A stretch of 64,000 bases of DNA. Source: Dromaius novaehollandiae. Taxonomy: Eukaryota; Chordata; Aves; Casuariiformes; Dromaiidae. The position numbers were made by a program, and so were the translations under genes. Positions 1 to 14,000 of this stretch are shown here, piece by piece. How positions within the stretch are numbered: position 1 is the stretch's first letter; every line of letters begins with the position of its first letter. Where the stretch lies: contig NC_088099.1 of assembly GCF_036370855.1 (NCBI RefSeq), positions 140,561,517 through 140,625,516 of the forward strand, read 5' to 3'. The notes below the pieces were generated by a model that was given only the letters and a program-made list of their open reading frames with translations, was not told the DNA's origin and ran no database searches.

Positions 1-735
1 TTCTTGGTTTTGCGCCCATCACTGCTGTAAATAAGGGAATGCTGTCCCCTTTTTTAAGAAGCCAAGACTTCCCTGTACAGTGAATGCCTATGCAGATGTT
101 CAGTACCTAGATTTGGCATTGAATGCCTAGGTCCTGATGTATGTACAGGAAAGGAAACTGAGGAGCTGATTGGGAGCAGGGCATCTATCTCCCAATGGCT
201 GATGTGATTGGTAATTGTCTCCTATGTACTATGGGGCCATGTGTGTTGGTTTGCTTGGCGTGGATCTTGTCCTACACGTTTCTTACCAAAGAACATGGAA
301 TGGAGCTGTCGCACTGAAAGTTCTGTTACTGAAGTGAGGTGAAACGTGTCCTGAGGCTTGGCAGTGGAGTTGTGCAGACTCTAGCACTTGGTTCTAAAGC
401 AACACGGAACGCTTAATTTTAACAGTAGACTTCTCATCCATTTCTTCGGTTAACATGCTGCCTGTTGCACTAGTTTTTGAAAACCAGAACTTAATCTGGA
501 AACTATGCACTGTACTACAGGAGCAAACGATTGTTCTGCCCTTAGATTAATGTGGACTAAATATTATGAGGTACAATTCTGCAAGTATTACACTTAGCAT
601 GGTGACATGGGAGAGGGGAAAGGTTTTTTTTTTAAAAAAATACAGTAACTTCTTTACTGTTTAGTTTTCCTAGTACTAAAACTGCATTGAGTGGTTAATG
701 AGATTATTTGAGAACTAATCTTGTTGTTTTTGCAG
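1..735 (+). other. TRAPPC8: TRAPPC8 intron, 3' portion
   Basis: No exon is recognisable here. The segment ends in a normal acceptor (TTGTTTTTGCAG) directly before the first exon of the window. The upstream exon lies outside. Confidence 0.75.
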
Positions 736-960
736 AAAAAACATGCCTTACGTTGCTACTGTCAAGCCATGCAGGTTTACAAAGGGAAAGGTTGGTCCCT
801 TGCAGAAGATCATATTAACTTCACTATTGGTCGCCAGTCCTTTACACTTCGTCAACTTGACAATGCTGTGTCAGCCTTCAGGCATATTTTGATCAATGAC
901 AGTAAACAGCCTCCAGCTCAGCAAGGAGCTTTTTTAAGAGAATATCTGTATGTTTATAAG
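736..960 (+). CDS. TRAPPC8: TRAPPC8 exon 1 of 17 in window
   Basis: Exon of 225 nt, phase 0 at both ends, encoding 75 residues from KKHALRCYCQAMQVYKGKG to GAFLREYLYVYK. Acceptor TTTTTGCAG, donor AAG|GTAAAT. The sequence is nearly identical to the mammalian protein and belongs to the alpha-solenoid (TPR-like) part of the subunit. The upstream TTG and in-frame intron codons are not part of the gene. Confidence 0.97.
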
Positions 961-2311
961 GTAAATGTTTTTTTCTTCCCTCCTGCCCCCCTTTTTTATT
1001 CCTTGAGTAGTCTGATTCTATTGTCAGTAACACTTGTGTTAAGTCATTAAATGTATTTCAGTCATGTCTGCTTTGTTCTAGGGTCAGTTTTTTATTTATC
1101 TAGTTGACCTACTCATTTTTAACCTTAGGTTTCAAACACAAATTTGTTGTGTCTGTGTGTATTAGGACTAGTTGATTTCCACTGACAGCTAGTTTGATAC
1201 AATCTAGCATGTAGGGCACTAGTGTCATTCTTTGAATATGCTTTTATTGCAATAAAATGAATTCTTAATTTTGAGGTCAGTGGCTGAATTGCAGCCTGTG
1301 ATAGATCTGTCTCATTAAGAGTAAAAGGATTGGCTTTGTTATCTTCATTTGATAATGATCTTTGAGGTTTTTGGTAACAGATGTTTAATAAACTCTAGAT
1401 GTATGCATTACTCTCATGTGCCACTGACAAAACTCTGGATCTTGTGTCCTGCTAGATTTTTGAGTGTCTACATTTACTTATACCTCCTACATTTAATATT
1501 AACTTGCTAGCAGCAGCATTCTCTGAGTGATAAACTAGATTTCACTTAAAAATAGCTTAACTTGATTAAGGTTGGTACCAAGAATTTGGGAGAAGGACCA
1601 CTTGTAAAGTTAGTAAGTGTTCAGTTGCCTAAGTGAGTATGCTTTCAGCATAAATTTAATTCTTGGAATTATTTTGTTAGGTTTTAAATCTGGACTTATT
1701 TTTAAGCTAACAAGCTTACATGCAATAATTTTTCACTGCTTCTTGTCTGTCAAAAAAGACACTCTTAGAATTAAATTGCTTTCTGTCTGAGCATGAGGAA
1801 AAACTTCTTTATTGTGAGTGTGACTGAGCACTGGAGCAGGTTGCCCGGAGAGGCTGTGGAGTCTCCTTCCTTGGAGATATTCAAAAGCTGTCTGGACACA
1901 GTCCTGGGCAATGTGCTCTAGGTGACCCTGTTTGAGCAGGGGGGTTGGACTAGATGATCTTCAGAGGTCCCTTCCAACCTCAACCATTCTGTGATTCTGC
2001 TTTTTTTTTTTTTTGTGCATTGGTATGAGTTGGGCTTTTTTGATACCTTGAAGTGTTTTGTAACAGTTAGGTTCAGCTATTTTCCTCTTAATAGCTGTGT
2101 CAGAAGCAGCAGACTATAAAACTGTGGTAACTACAGGTAATGACAGACACCTCTCTAAGGTGGAGCTTTATTATAGGTATGGTTACTCATCCCAACATGT
2201 ACTTTATGATCGCCTTTTTCTAATTCAGTGGCAAGAAGCTCACGTGAATATGGCTGCAGAAAATCAAGTTGAATCCAACTAGCCTTTTCTGGTATTTAAC
2301 CCCCCCCCCCC

Positions 2312-2374
<63 letters not shown>

Positions 2375-4962
2375 CCAAAAACCCTCTGTAACATGGATGT
2401 GGAGTAATTAATTCATATGGATTTTTATAGATAAAGTATATCATTCAGTTAATATGCAAGTTCATTCTTGATTTTGAATCATATACAGTACAGATATCTC
2501 CCCACAACTTGCAGCCTTGCAGTTAGTTAATGACTTAAATTCATGAACAGAATTTCTACAGTAATTGCCAAGTTATGGTAGACCTTACTTGGGACTGGTT
2601 TACAGGTCAGCTGTGCTGGGAGTAGGTATAATGGTAGTGGTATAGTGAATGTAGTTTATCAAATCCTGACCTTAGAGACAAGCTTTGCATCATAATAAAG
2701 CTAGCGAAACTGTGCAGGAGTGGTGGCTTAAAATCTTCATTGCCCTTTTTTCATAAAGATTTCTTGAACTTTAAACTCTTACTGAAAGAAAATAATATAC
2801 TTCAGACTGTCAAGACAGAAGCAGCTCTCAGATCTTGAGCAGTTAATGATTCATGCTGTCTTACAAATGCTGCCCTTTCAAATATTGAGGGCTATATAAC
2901 TTGCTGCTTGTGATATTATGCTGTATATTACCAATTTTCAGATCATAACACTTTCGTCTTTCTCATTCACTCCAGAATGTTACCCAGCTAACACCAGATG
3001 GTCCATTACCACAACTTCCTTTACCATATATTAACAGTTCAGCGACCCGAGTTTTCTTTGGGCATGATAGAAGACCAGCAGAAGGTTAGAGAACTTTACA
3101 TAAACAGATTTAAATCCATTATTTGTGGAACAAAAACATGCAAGCCTTAGTCTCTTTTCAAAGTTTATCATTACATAAAAATAATGCGACAAGATAGCTT
3201 CTTAAATCAGACTTCAAAAGAGAAAAGATTAAGTTTAGTATCTTCTTGTTAGCTGTTTTCAGACTTCATGAAGTCTACATACACAGATGCACTGACTTCC
3301 TGGGTTTTTTTCCTTGTAGCTTGAGAGTTTCAATGCAAGTCAATAATAAACTTCATGAAGTGACTTATTAATGTGTGAAGTTCTTGATACAAGCACTAGT
3401 GATGAAATTAGCTTTACATCTAATTTCTTCTTGGATGATATGTTTGAAACTTAGATTTGTGAATGTAGAGTGTGCTGAGTAGAAATTCATATGCATACTG
3501 GGGCTGTACTCTGTCATAAACTAAAAATAAACTGTAATTTGAGTATACCATGTTGCATGCTAAAATCACGGAATTCCACAGTTTGCAAGCAGAAGTATAT
3601 TCAAATCATCTTCAGGATTGTCTTCCATGTGTCTATTTCAAAATGTCTAGCAGTTCTCTGTTAAATTAATTGTAACATTAAAGGCAGTGACTGAGCACTT
3701 GCCATGTTTCAAGAATATTTAAGCACTCACTTTGTTATAACTGTTGCATGTCACTGCTGTCATCTTGTAACGTTGCCTTAAATTTGTACTAGGTGAAAAG
3801 CAGGCAGCTACGCATGTAAGTCTGGATCAGGAATATGACTCAGAATCCTCCCAACAATGGAAGGAACTTGAGGAGCAGGTTGTCTCTGTGATTAACAAAG
3901 GAATGATGCCTTCAAACTTTCAACCAACGCAGTTCTGTTTAAATAGCTATTCAGATAACTCCAGATTTCCACTTGCTGTAATAGAAGGTAAAGTTGAGAC
4001 TTGCCTATTTCAGAACTTTGTAAAAGGTTTCCTGTACTATCGTAGGATTAAACTTGCACTTTGTGCAGTTGGCCTCTTGAGTTAAAAGTGAAGCTTCAGA
4101 TTTTGGTGGAGGTAGCCAGTTGTGTGTTTTTTTTTTTTTTTTTTTTTTTGCACTTTTTTTAATAGAACCAATAACTGTAGAAGTGTCCTTCCGAAATCCA
4201 CTGAAAGTTCCACTTCTTTTGACTGACCTTTCATTGCTGTGGAAGTTTCAACCTAAAGACTTCAATGCAAAGCATGATGGAGAAACAAAAGAGCTGGTAA
4301 GGAAAGCTTTACCTTTTTCAGCCTAAACCAAACAACTACAGTTGTGGAGTACATCTCAACATCTCAAAATATTAGAGCAAGAAAATGTCTGGTTTAAGTG
4401 TAAATTAAAAAAAAAAAAAAAGCTACTGAATATCTTCATGAATCATTTAGATTTCTCCAGATCCATAGGGCACAAAATATCTGTTAAGAAATTTACTGTA
4501 ATAAGTAATGTAAAGGTGCTTGAGGCTAGGCAAAATGCTTTTTTGTGATTTATTATGTATAAATACATTTTATTGTATGCTTATTGTATGTTTAGTACAT
4601 GCTATTTTGCATCACGTTAACCTTGACTGACTGAAATGACTTGCACTGTATCAAATATCTATTTTTTTAATCCTAGCCACATTATACTTTGAAGTGTGTG
4701 CTCTGAAAAACAGGAGTGCTGGTGTGGCATGGGAACCTCTTGGTATCTTGATTAGGAGAAAAATGAAAATGTGTTTTAATAAAAGTTAATTTTTTAATAC
4801 TTTAGATGACCTAATTATTATATGTAATTTGTTACTTTAACTAGTAGGACCAATGCTTCCCTCTTAGAAATATGAAAGTGAGAACAGTAACTAAGTTTTA
4901 ATATATTCTGAATATTACAGTAAATTCCTTGATAACTTGGTTTCCTGGTGAAAGTTGTGGTT

Positions 4963-5004
<42 letters not shown>

Positions 5005-8000
5005 CTTGGTTTCTAAAGGTGCTTTAAATACTTGCCAGAGTTTCATATAAATCTGTCTCAGTGGCTGCCATACACATTCCCTTCTGTTACAGCCTGAAAT
5101 ACTGCCTTAATGATATTTCTGTGAGTATTAGTGAAATTGATTGGGAATGGCTCCAATTTATACTGATGCATCTTAAATTTCTCTCTGAAGTAGGTCTTGA
5201 CTGAGCTCTGTCTAACTGCTTCTCTAATTCAGAAAGCCTCAGAGTATGGACATACAACTTCTGCTGGTCCTAATTGTTTGCAGTTTGGAATTCATGTTTT
5301 TTTCTTAAACATGTTACCAAAGCTGCAAGCACTAATATTTATAGCAGTTTGTGTCTGTTTCCAGAAATATCTGAAAAGCTTCTTTTTCTCTTCTCTCTCT
5401 CTCTCTCTTCAGGGTACATGTGGTGATGATGATATGATAGGGACTGAAGCAATAGCAGAGTTTCTAATTAATAGTGAGGAGACAAAAGTGGTAAGTAGTA
5501 TACTTTTTTCAGTGTTAACCTTTGCAGCTTCAGTCTTATTTCAGACCTAACCAAAGTTAAACTTCCAGTACTTCATGCATCAGTAATACATTCTGCCTTT
5601 ATTAAAGTTTGGTGTTGTCACAGTTTAGGACTTCTTTCATAATGTAATGAATACTTTTCAGCTGGACTGGTCTAGTAAATTCTGTGTATATAGAAATTTC
5701 AAACCTAGTGACTTGTAGTTGCTATATGCAATTGCATCAGACGTGACTCTTAAGATAAATATAGGTGTGGGTATCTTTAGTAATTGGACATTTGAATGTA
5801 ATAATACTTTTTCTTTAGCAGCAACAACAAAAATCTAACATATCTCCACAGGCAAGACTAAAGCTCTTTCCCCATCAAACAGGGGAGCTACATATTCTGG
5901 GAGTCGTTTATAATCTTGGCACTATTCAAGGTGCTGTGGCATTAGATGGAATAGATCCTTCTGTTGGATTACAGACAGGTAAGTATATTATTCCCTTAAA
6001 CTGTGTGCCTGTGGAAGGAGGAGACAGTGATTCTTCAGGGTTAGAACTAAATTCTGTTTAATTTGATGATCGCGTTATGAGGGTTTCCTTCAGGTTGAGA
6101 TGGAAACAAAAGAAATTCATAAAACTGGCATCTGTAGAAATCCCATGAGAAGGGGAAGCTGGAGTAGAAGGGGAAGTAGCTAGTTATCTTTGTTGGAACT
6201 TAATTCCTTTTAAATTTAGAAATTCTGAAACCATTAAAAATCAAGTTAAGTATTCCATGTATGCCATGTTGCATCTGTAACACCTTTTGACTCCTTTGCT
6301 GCCACTTCTGGCTCTTAGTTTAACCTTTACCCCCCCCCCCCCAACTTTTTTACTAGTATTGCTCTGAAGTTCTTTGGTATAGGTTCCCAAATTTAAATTT
6401 GGTTGATGGGACTTCTGTCTTTAAGCATTTCACTTTATTTTGGCTATCTTTCCTTTATATTAAAATATAAATGGTTATTACTTGCATGTCACTGCTTTTG
6501 TTGAGTTGTTCACCTGAAACGCTTTCCCATAGGGAAAACTTAGTTGTTGGAGGAAACGGGATTAAAACAGGTATTCGAAAGTGCTTAAAAGAAATAATGA
6601 AGCTTGGTTAGCTGTATACAGATGCTTTTTGTTCTAAAGACTTATCCATAGTGTAAGCTTTCAATTTGAGCAGTGGTAGCATGTTTTGATGGAGGAAAAA
6701 AATGTGTTGGGGTGTGTGTACATGTGTTGTCCTTCCCCCCTCCTATCCCCCCCCTCCCCCCGCCCTTGGCACTTAAATCAGAAAATAGAACAGGATCATC
6801 TTGACTCTTTCAGCAGCCCCCTGCCACCCCAAATTTGGCATCTCTATTCTCTTAGGGCTCTATACAGTTGTAGTCCCACTGTTAAAGGGCAGAGCAAGTC
6901 CGAAACAAGACATTTGACTGTCTGAACTTGCAATAGCAAAACATTTTGCATGACAGTGAACTGAATAGTTTTGTCTGCAGTGATGCTTAATCAGTGAGCA
7001 TTGTGTATTGCCCAATAATAGAAAATTCAAAATGATTTTTACAATTGGGGAGGGAAATTGAGATTAATACTCAGCAAAATTTAGAAGTTATTAAAAAAAA
7101 AAAAAAAAAAAACCAAAAAAACTACTTCCTAAAACATGTTTCAGGGAAGTTTGTCTCCAACGGATTGTCTGTACGAGGACGACAAGATTTAGAAATCCAA
7201 GGGCCTCGACTTAATAATACAAAAGAGGAAAAAACATCTATTAAATATGGACCTGATCGACGTTTAGATCCTATTATTACAGAAGAAATGCCTTTGTTGG
7301 AGGTACATAGCTATTTTCTATTGGTAATTTTGAGCAAATTTTGGAATCTGAAGATATAAATGTAGTTCTAACCAAAATGTCTAACCTTTGTTAATGTCTA
7401 AAGTTAATTTCTGACCTGTCAGTGCCAGACTTGTATTTTCTTCAAGTGAAACTTGAAGTCTCCAAACTAATACCCTGCTGTAATTGTTCTATTCCCTTTA
7501 GAATTTTAGTTGGTGAGGGCTTTTGTAACCAAATTACAAGAGAGGAGCGGAATGGGCAGATTTTTTTAATTTTTTTGCCATTCTTCATCTTGAATACAGT
7601 CCATAAAGTTGTTTAGTTCAAACACTGGTTTTCTTGCTAGGATTATGTAATGGATGGATTGTTTAAATCTGATTAATGATAACACCCTATAGTTTAAAGT
7701 TGGTGGTGGTGGTTTTCATTCTTGTTCATAACTTGTCAATGTTCAGGTTTTCTCTCCTCTTTCCCCTTCTCTCCAATACAGGTGTTCTTTATAAATTTTC
7801 CTACAGGGCTTCTCTGTGGAGAAATCAGAAAAGCATATGTAGAATTTGTGAATGTAAGCAAGTGTCCCCTTACTGCCCTGAAGGTTGTGTCCAAGCATCC
7901 GGAATTTTTTACTTTTGGTGGAAATACTGCTGTTCTAACGCCACTAAGTCCTTCAGCTTCTGAAAACTGTAGTGCTTACAAGACTGTTGTGACAGATCCT

Positions 8001-11000
8001 ACCTCTGTGCGTACAGCACTGCTGTCTTCAGCTTCCTGTGTAGACTTTGGGGTTGGCACAGGAGGTCAACCAGAGGTGATACATGTCCCACTTCCCGACT
8101 CTGTTCTTCTTCCTGGGGCTTCAGTGCAGCTGCCAATGTGGTTACGAGGACCAGATGAAGAAGGTGTCCATGAAATTAACTTTTTGTTTTACTATGAAAG
8201 TATTAAAAAACACTCAAAAATGTGGTAAGTTTTTTAAAGCTATTTTTGTCATACTTAATAATCTGTTATGTTTAACTACACGCACTGTAAACATAAGTGT
8301 TACTGAATTTCTCTGAATTACTGTGGTGATGTAAAACAGTGGCCTGTTATCTGCTATTCTAAGTTTGTGCAGTCTAAAAGCAGTAATCTGTTTTCTGCTA
8401 TGTGATCTAACTTCTAAATGAAATTACATAGACCATATTGCTTCCATCAAAGTGCCAAATCACTCTTTCTTGGTAATTCAGGAGTTGATGGAATCCTGTT
8501 AGGACAGGCTGTGTTCATAGTCAGAGTTTCTTGGGAAGCACATCCCTTTCTCTGAGCAACAGGGGAGAAAATTCATGGCTTCATTTGTTGCTTCTACATA
8601 TTATAAAACAAAATCTTACCTACTTTGAACTTAAGATTTCTGTCATCAGTTAAAATGTGGCTAGTGATTATATTATGAAAATTATTCTTTTTGGAAGGGT
8701 TACAAATACCATGTTTGTCACTTGCATGCTATTGGGATGCAGAAGGACAGTGAAAAAACCCTAGAAGGCCTTGTTAAAACTAGAGGTATTAGTTCAGTTA
8801 ACTAGCTGAAGGACAACTTTCTCAGCTTGCTCTTCTTTCTATAGCTCCTTTTTGGACCATTCTTGAGACAATGGATAGTTGAGTTTGACACCACAAGCTA
8901 GCAAATAGTGTTTTCCTTGAACTTTACTTCAAAGGGAGTGAGATGACTTTTGTTATGCTACTTATCCTTAAGTCCCTCCCTTGTCCCAGGCTAACAAAGC
9001 TCAGGAAGTCTTGCGTATTCTCCCATAATTTATAATTTTCTGGCAGAGGGAAGTCACTCCATTTTATCATGGAGCTGTATGTGCTAGAATCATTCATCTG
9101 GAGAACACTTTGGCGATGTCTGCATTAACAACTAGTGCAGAGTAGGAGTGAATCTGTAGAGTGGGTACCACTAATTTCTCCTCCAGAGACTTTTACAAAA
9201 GGCTTGCTGGCCTGAAGGTTGAGCTTGTCTAGATGCCAATGGGAAGAGGACAGAATAATGACAGTTATAAAAGTCAGCTTTGAAAATCCTCGTTTCAGGG
9301 GAGTTCTTTGAATGCAGCCATATTCTGTCTTCATGCTTTAAGTATTTATGCAGCAGATATGACTAGTGGACCTTTTAGAGTTTATTTGCTTAAAAACTGT
9401 ATTTCCCATAATACGTGCTGGCATCAAATACTTAATTACATCCCTATGCCAGTAAATGCCTGTTTGCTTTCTCTAGGCCAGCGGTCCCATATCTGAAATG
9501 CTCATGATGTATTTTTCTTCATGGTAACATCTGAACTTTCCCTTGGTATTTTTAACAGGCTAAGACACTGCATGTTTGAACAGCACGTTTTCAAATACCT
9601 ATCCATGCTGCATAGTTGTCTATGCTATACTGTCAAAAAGACAGTATGTTAAAAAGAAAAGTATCTTTTCAGTGGTGGAAAAGAATAAGCTGTCTAATGT
9701 CCTTAATAACAATGGCAAATGAAAAAGTTAAACTTCTTGATGAGAGATTCTAGATGGCATTCTTGGTTCTGAAGAATGTCTTTTTCTTCTCTCCCCTGCT
9801 CCCCTCCCCTCTTTGTCTTCTCCTTAGCCACAGGGTATTAAGGCACACTGCAGTTATTTGTACTAGCCGGTCTCTGCATATTCGAGCTACTGTCTGCAGA
9901 AGTAATGCACTTGAAGATGAAGGCAAAGGGGATAATATGTTGGTGTTTGTGGATGTAGAAAATATCAATACTGTAAGTTCATATTAAAAATAACTATATT
10001 GTTCTTAAGTTCAGCAGATATATAAATGTCATCAGTAAAGCCAATATTGAAGTAAAACCTTTCTTAAAGCCACTTCGACTGGAAACGTTAAGTAAACCTT
10101 GCACATTTAATCATTCCAGTTAATGTTAGTGCTTCTTTCCAACAGTAAGTCATTGGTCAAAACTCACTGCAGAAATTTGCTGTAACATTCTCTTCATGTA
10201 TTACAGTACCGTGAGTCTTTTCCTTGGCCTCCTGTAGGATGACTTATTTTAAATTCATACATGTTCTTGATGCTCACAGCTTTCATGATGGTTCTGAAAG
10301 AAACACCTTCGCCCTGCCTCTTTCAGTCAAAACACTAGCATGGTAGAATTAATGATAACCTGAAGTCAAAACTTTTACTCAAACTTGAAGGAAGCATCCT
10401 TGTCTAAATTTACTAGCCAAACTCTTAAACAGGTTCCCACGCGTATAATCCAAACATAGATGTCTGTTGTGGTATGTTCACTTAGCACAGCAGATGAAAA
10501 TATTTCAGTTTTTCATACTACAATATTTTAAATTGACTGCTTTTTGGTAAAGCTGCTGCAGCTTTTTGAACAACAAAGCAGAGTAGTTTAATGCTCTACT
10601 TAGAGCTCTTAAGCATTTAACCTGTTAGCTGAATCACTGACCTGATAGGTCATTTAGTGTTAAAGGTATGTAAAATCTGATGATCTTCAGCTACTAAAGT
10701 GAATATTGCCCAAGCATTCTTTGAGGAGGCAGGATTGTATTATAAAGTACTTACTAAGTTAACTGATATAACATTCTATGCAATTAAATTTTTGCTACTG
10801 CCTCACTGTTTCCAAAAAAGAAAAGCAACAGAAAAGCTGCTTTTCACCATGTATGTATGTAACTGCTTTTTGAAAAAATAAAAAAAAGTTACTGAATGAT
10901 CTAGCAAGTTTGCTGAAGTCATTCTGGAGGACTAAGTGGCCTTGTGGACAGTGTTCTGCACTGGAGTCAAAAGCCTAGGTTTGATTAGTGGTCTTTAAAT

Positions 11001-14000
11001 TTAAAAAACAAAACAAAAAAAAGTTTGCTGCTTTTTCTTCACTGGACTTTTGTTTCCTTCTCTTATTGTGGCCTTGTTTACTGGAACTGAAAGTTGCTGG
11101 GGGCTGGCATTATTGTTTGTTGTTACAATGGGTCTTTAATCTCTTGTCTCTCCTTAATACTATATAACAGATACAGATGATGTGAAAGAGGTCTTAAAGA
11201 TTCCAACCCTGCCACCTTGCCATAACCATTTACTGAGCAATGCAGAACATGAAAACTGTGATTTGTCTTGTTTGACATCATCTTTGTCTCTTCCTTAGAG
11301 TGAGACCGGTGTTAAAGAATTTCATATAGTACAAGTTTCAAGTAGCAGCAAGCACTGGAAGCTTCAAAAATCTGTTAACATCTCTGAAGACAAAGGTTTG
11401 TGGCTTTGTTTCTTTTAAATCATCAAATGTATGGGTAGTCCAGCTTCTGCCTGACAGAATAGTTAAAAGAATCTTATAAGGAGTTGAATTTGTCTTTAAG
11501 AATGATTCAATTATAAGTTATTTGTCCCTTTCAAACATACTATAGTTTTTTTTCTGTTACTGATTCAGGAGGAAAGTACATTGAAAAATGGTTTCAGAGT
11601 TCATTAGTCTAAGTAGTGGTACTAATCTATGTGTAAGTTATTTGGGTGATGTAGAGAAATCCGTGTCTGAGTTGGCAGATAATTTGCTTTACAGGAAAAA
11701 TGTGACAGCATTCCTTTACCTTCAATTATTTGTATCAATGTTAATTTAACTAATCCAACAGAATATTTGATAAATGCTGTGTCCTGCTTAAACTAGTACA
11801 ACCTGCTAATTTTTGAAAAGGCTAACTAACTAGCCCACGCAAATTTGGGGTGTGTGGGGGAAGTCTTACAGTATTTAACAAGTGCACTAAAACAATGTTA
11901 TCCATACATCACTGACCTTTTACATACTTGACCATGAGTCTAAATATGCTGACCTCCTCTTGCATTAATGCTGAAGGGTGAATTTTGTCTTCTGTTCCTT
12001 CATTCTTTCTTCTTACCCTCTTTATGTATTACAGCTCACTTACTGCTCTAGAACTAGATGGATGGGGCCAGCAGAAGAAATATCTTTACTTTTTTGCAGT
12101 TGCTCTGCTTAATTAGATATCCTTAAGTTTCATGAGTGCTTGATTTTTTGCAAAGTGCAGAGGCTGACTTGGATACTGACTTGGCTGACTTGTTGAGGAA
12201 AAAACATTTGTAACCTTTTTTCTTTCAGATACTAAACTCGCTAGCAGAGAGAGAGCAAAGTTATGCTTTAAAGCAGTAAGATGCAAAAACTCAGAAGGTA
12301 GGTTCTTAATGTGGTAACTTTTGAAGAAAATAAGATTTAGATACTGCATGCTGAAGTTGTGACTTTTCAATGATGCTGAAAAGCCTTTTCTTTTTATCTC
12401 TTAGAAAATTACACGTTTGCAGACATTGTTTTTGGAAATGAACAGGTAAGTGAACTGGTGCAACTGCATATTTTATCTTGTTATAAATGCCTGCATGTAA
12501 AAGTGTCCCAGCAAAAGCCTTATTATCTTTTAAAGACAAAACACTGCTTTAATGGTTGGGGAAGCTGGATTTTTCACCTTAAACTCTTTGAGGTCAGCTG
12601 CTCTTATACAAATACATTACAAGGTATCACAAGCTAGTAGTGGATAATCTGGAAACTTCAGTTGCCAGCTCTACTGCCGAGCTACTTTCATGGGAGTATA
12701 TTGAGATACTAATTTTTTTCCTTCCTTTCAGACTCGTCAGAGAAGTTCTCAATATTTCCCATTCCGTTATTTTTTAGTAGAGATCTGTAGATGTCAGATT
12801 CTTAGTCTACTGCTTTTTTAAATTATTTCTTACTGACACATTCTAAAAATAATCTGTAAACCTCCAATGAATATAGCTACCAGAATTGAAAGCCACTAAC
12901 CTGGGTTGCAATCATTTCAGGAAGTCCACTTCTGTAATTCCTTAAATGGTTGAGATTCCAGAGTACCATGCCTCTTTAATCTATTTAAGTCCACAAGCAT
13001 TGTCTGAAGAAGAATCCTTTTAGCAAATGATCTTGGTACAGAGAAAGTTTCTCCAAAACTTGAGAAAACAGGCCATTCAAATCAGGACAGAAGTCTACAC
13101 TAGTATAGTGGATTTAGGTAGCTACATGTCAGTACTGAATTGTTTTATGCTGAGTGTAAAAGCCAGCTACAGAGATGGTAAATGTAAAAGCCACTGCCAT
13201 TCTACTTTGTAGTTATATAAGTTGAGTTTAGAACTAAAAATCTGAGGCAGATAATCAGTGCATTTTAAAGTTGGATGAGCTTCAGGGACTTCAGCTTTCT
13301 TAGGAAAATATTCCCCAATGGGGGGAAGAAGAGAAAATTACCTTCCAGACAGTTGCTCAAAAGGCAGGCTCTTTCACCTGATGGGAGGGTTCTCCTGGTA
13401 GAACAATTGCCAGAATATGCTGTTGCAGAGCTGTTTGCTTACTGCTTTCCAAAGGGGAGCTGTTAGGAAATGCTTTTTTCAGCAAGTGTTTGGTATTGGA
13501 AAATGTAAGCACAAGTGACTAAAGCTTGACAAACAGCACAGCATTTCTGGTTGTGCCACTTATGTGGAATATGCTATACTCTGATCTCTCCTATTAGTAG
13601 CAAAATATACATTCCAAACATTGTTGAATACTCCTAGTTAACTAACCTGAGGGCATTATTAATAAAGCAATAATGATTTGCATGTGAGTTGCTAGAAAGC
13701 TGGAGTCTATCTTCCAAGCTATGCTTGGTATATCAGGGCAGGCTGTTTGGTAACAGTCATAGCTCTTAATGAAAGGTGGTTAGTCATAATTAAGGCCAGT
13801 ATTTTATGATTCTGTTCTATATTATCTTTCAGGACTCATTATATAGGGCTAACCTATGTTACAAAGAAAAGTGTAAAAGCTAAAATGTGCTGCATCCTGT
13901 AGGTCTGTAAAGGATTGCTTGAGAATGGAACTAAAATACTACAGTGAGTTCTGTTAAAGAGTAGCTTGTATCAACTTTCAACCTGTTCTGAAAGCACTTT

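Noticed and set aside
2097-2282. 61-codon open frame in a TRAPPC8 intron, after an AG
   Set aside because: TRAPPC8 runs directly from the 736-960 exon (LYVYK) to NVTQLTPDG at 2976 in known vertebrate proteins, and the segment has no fitting donor.
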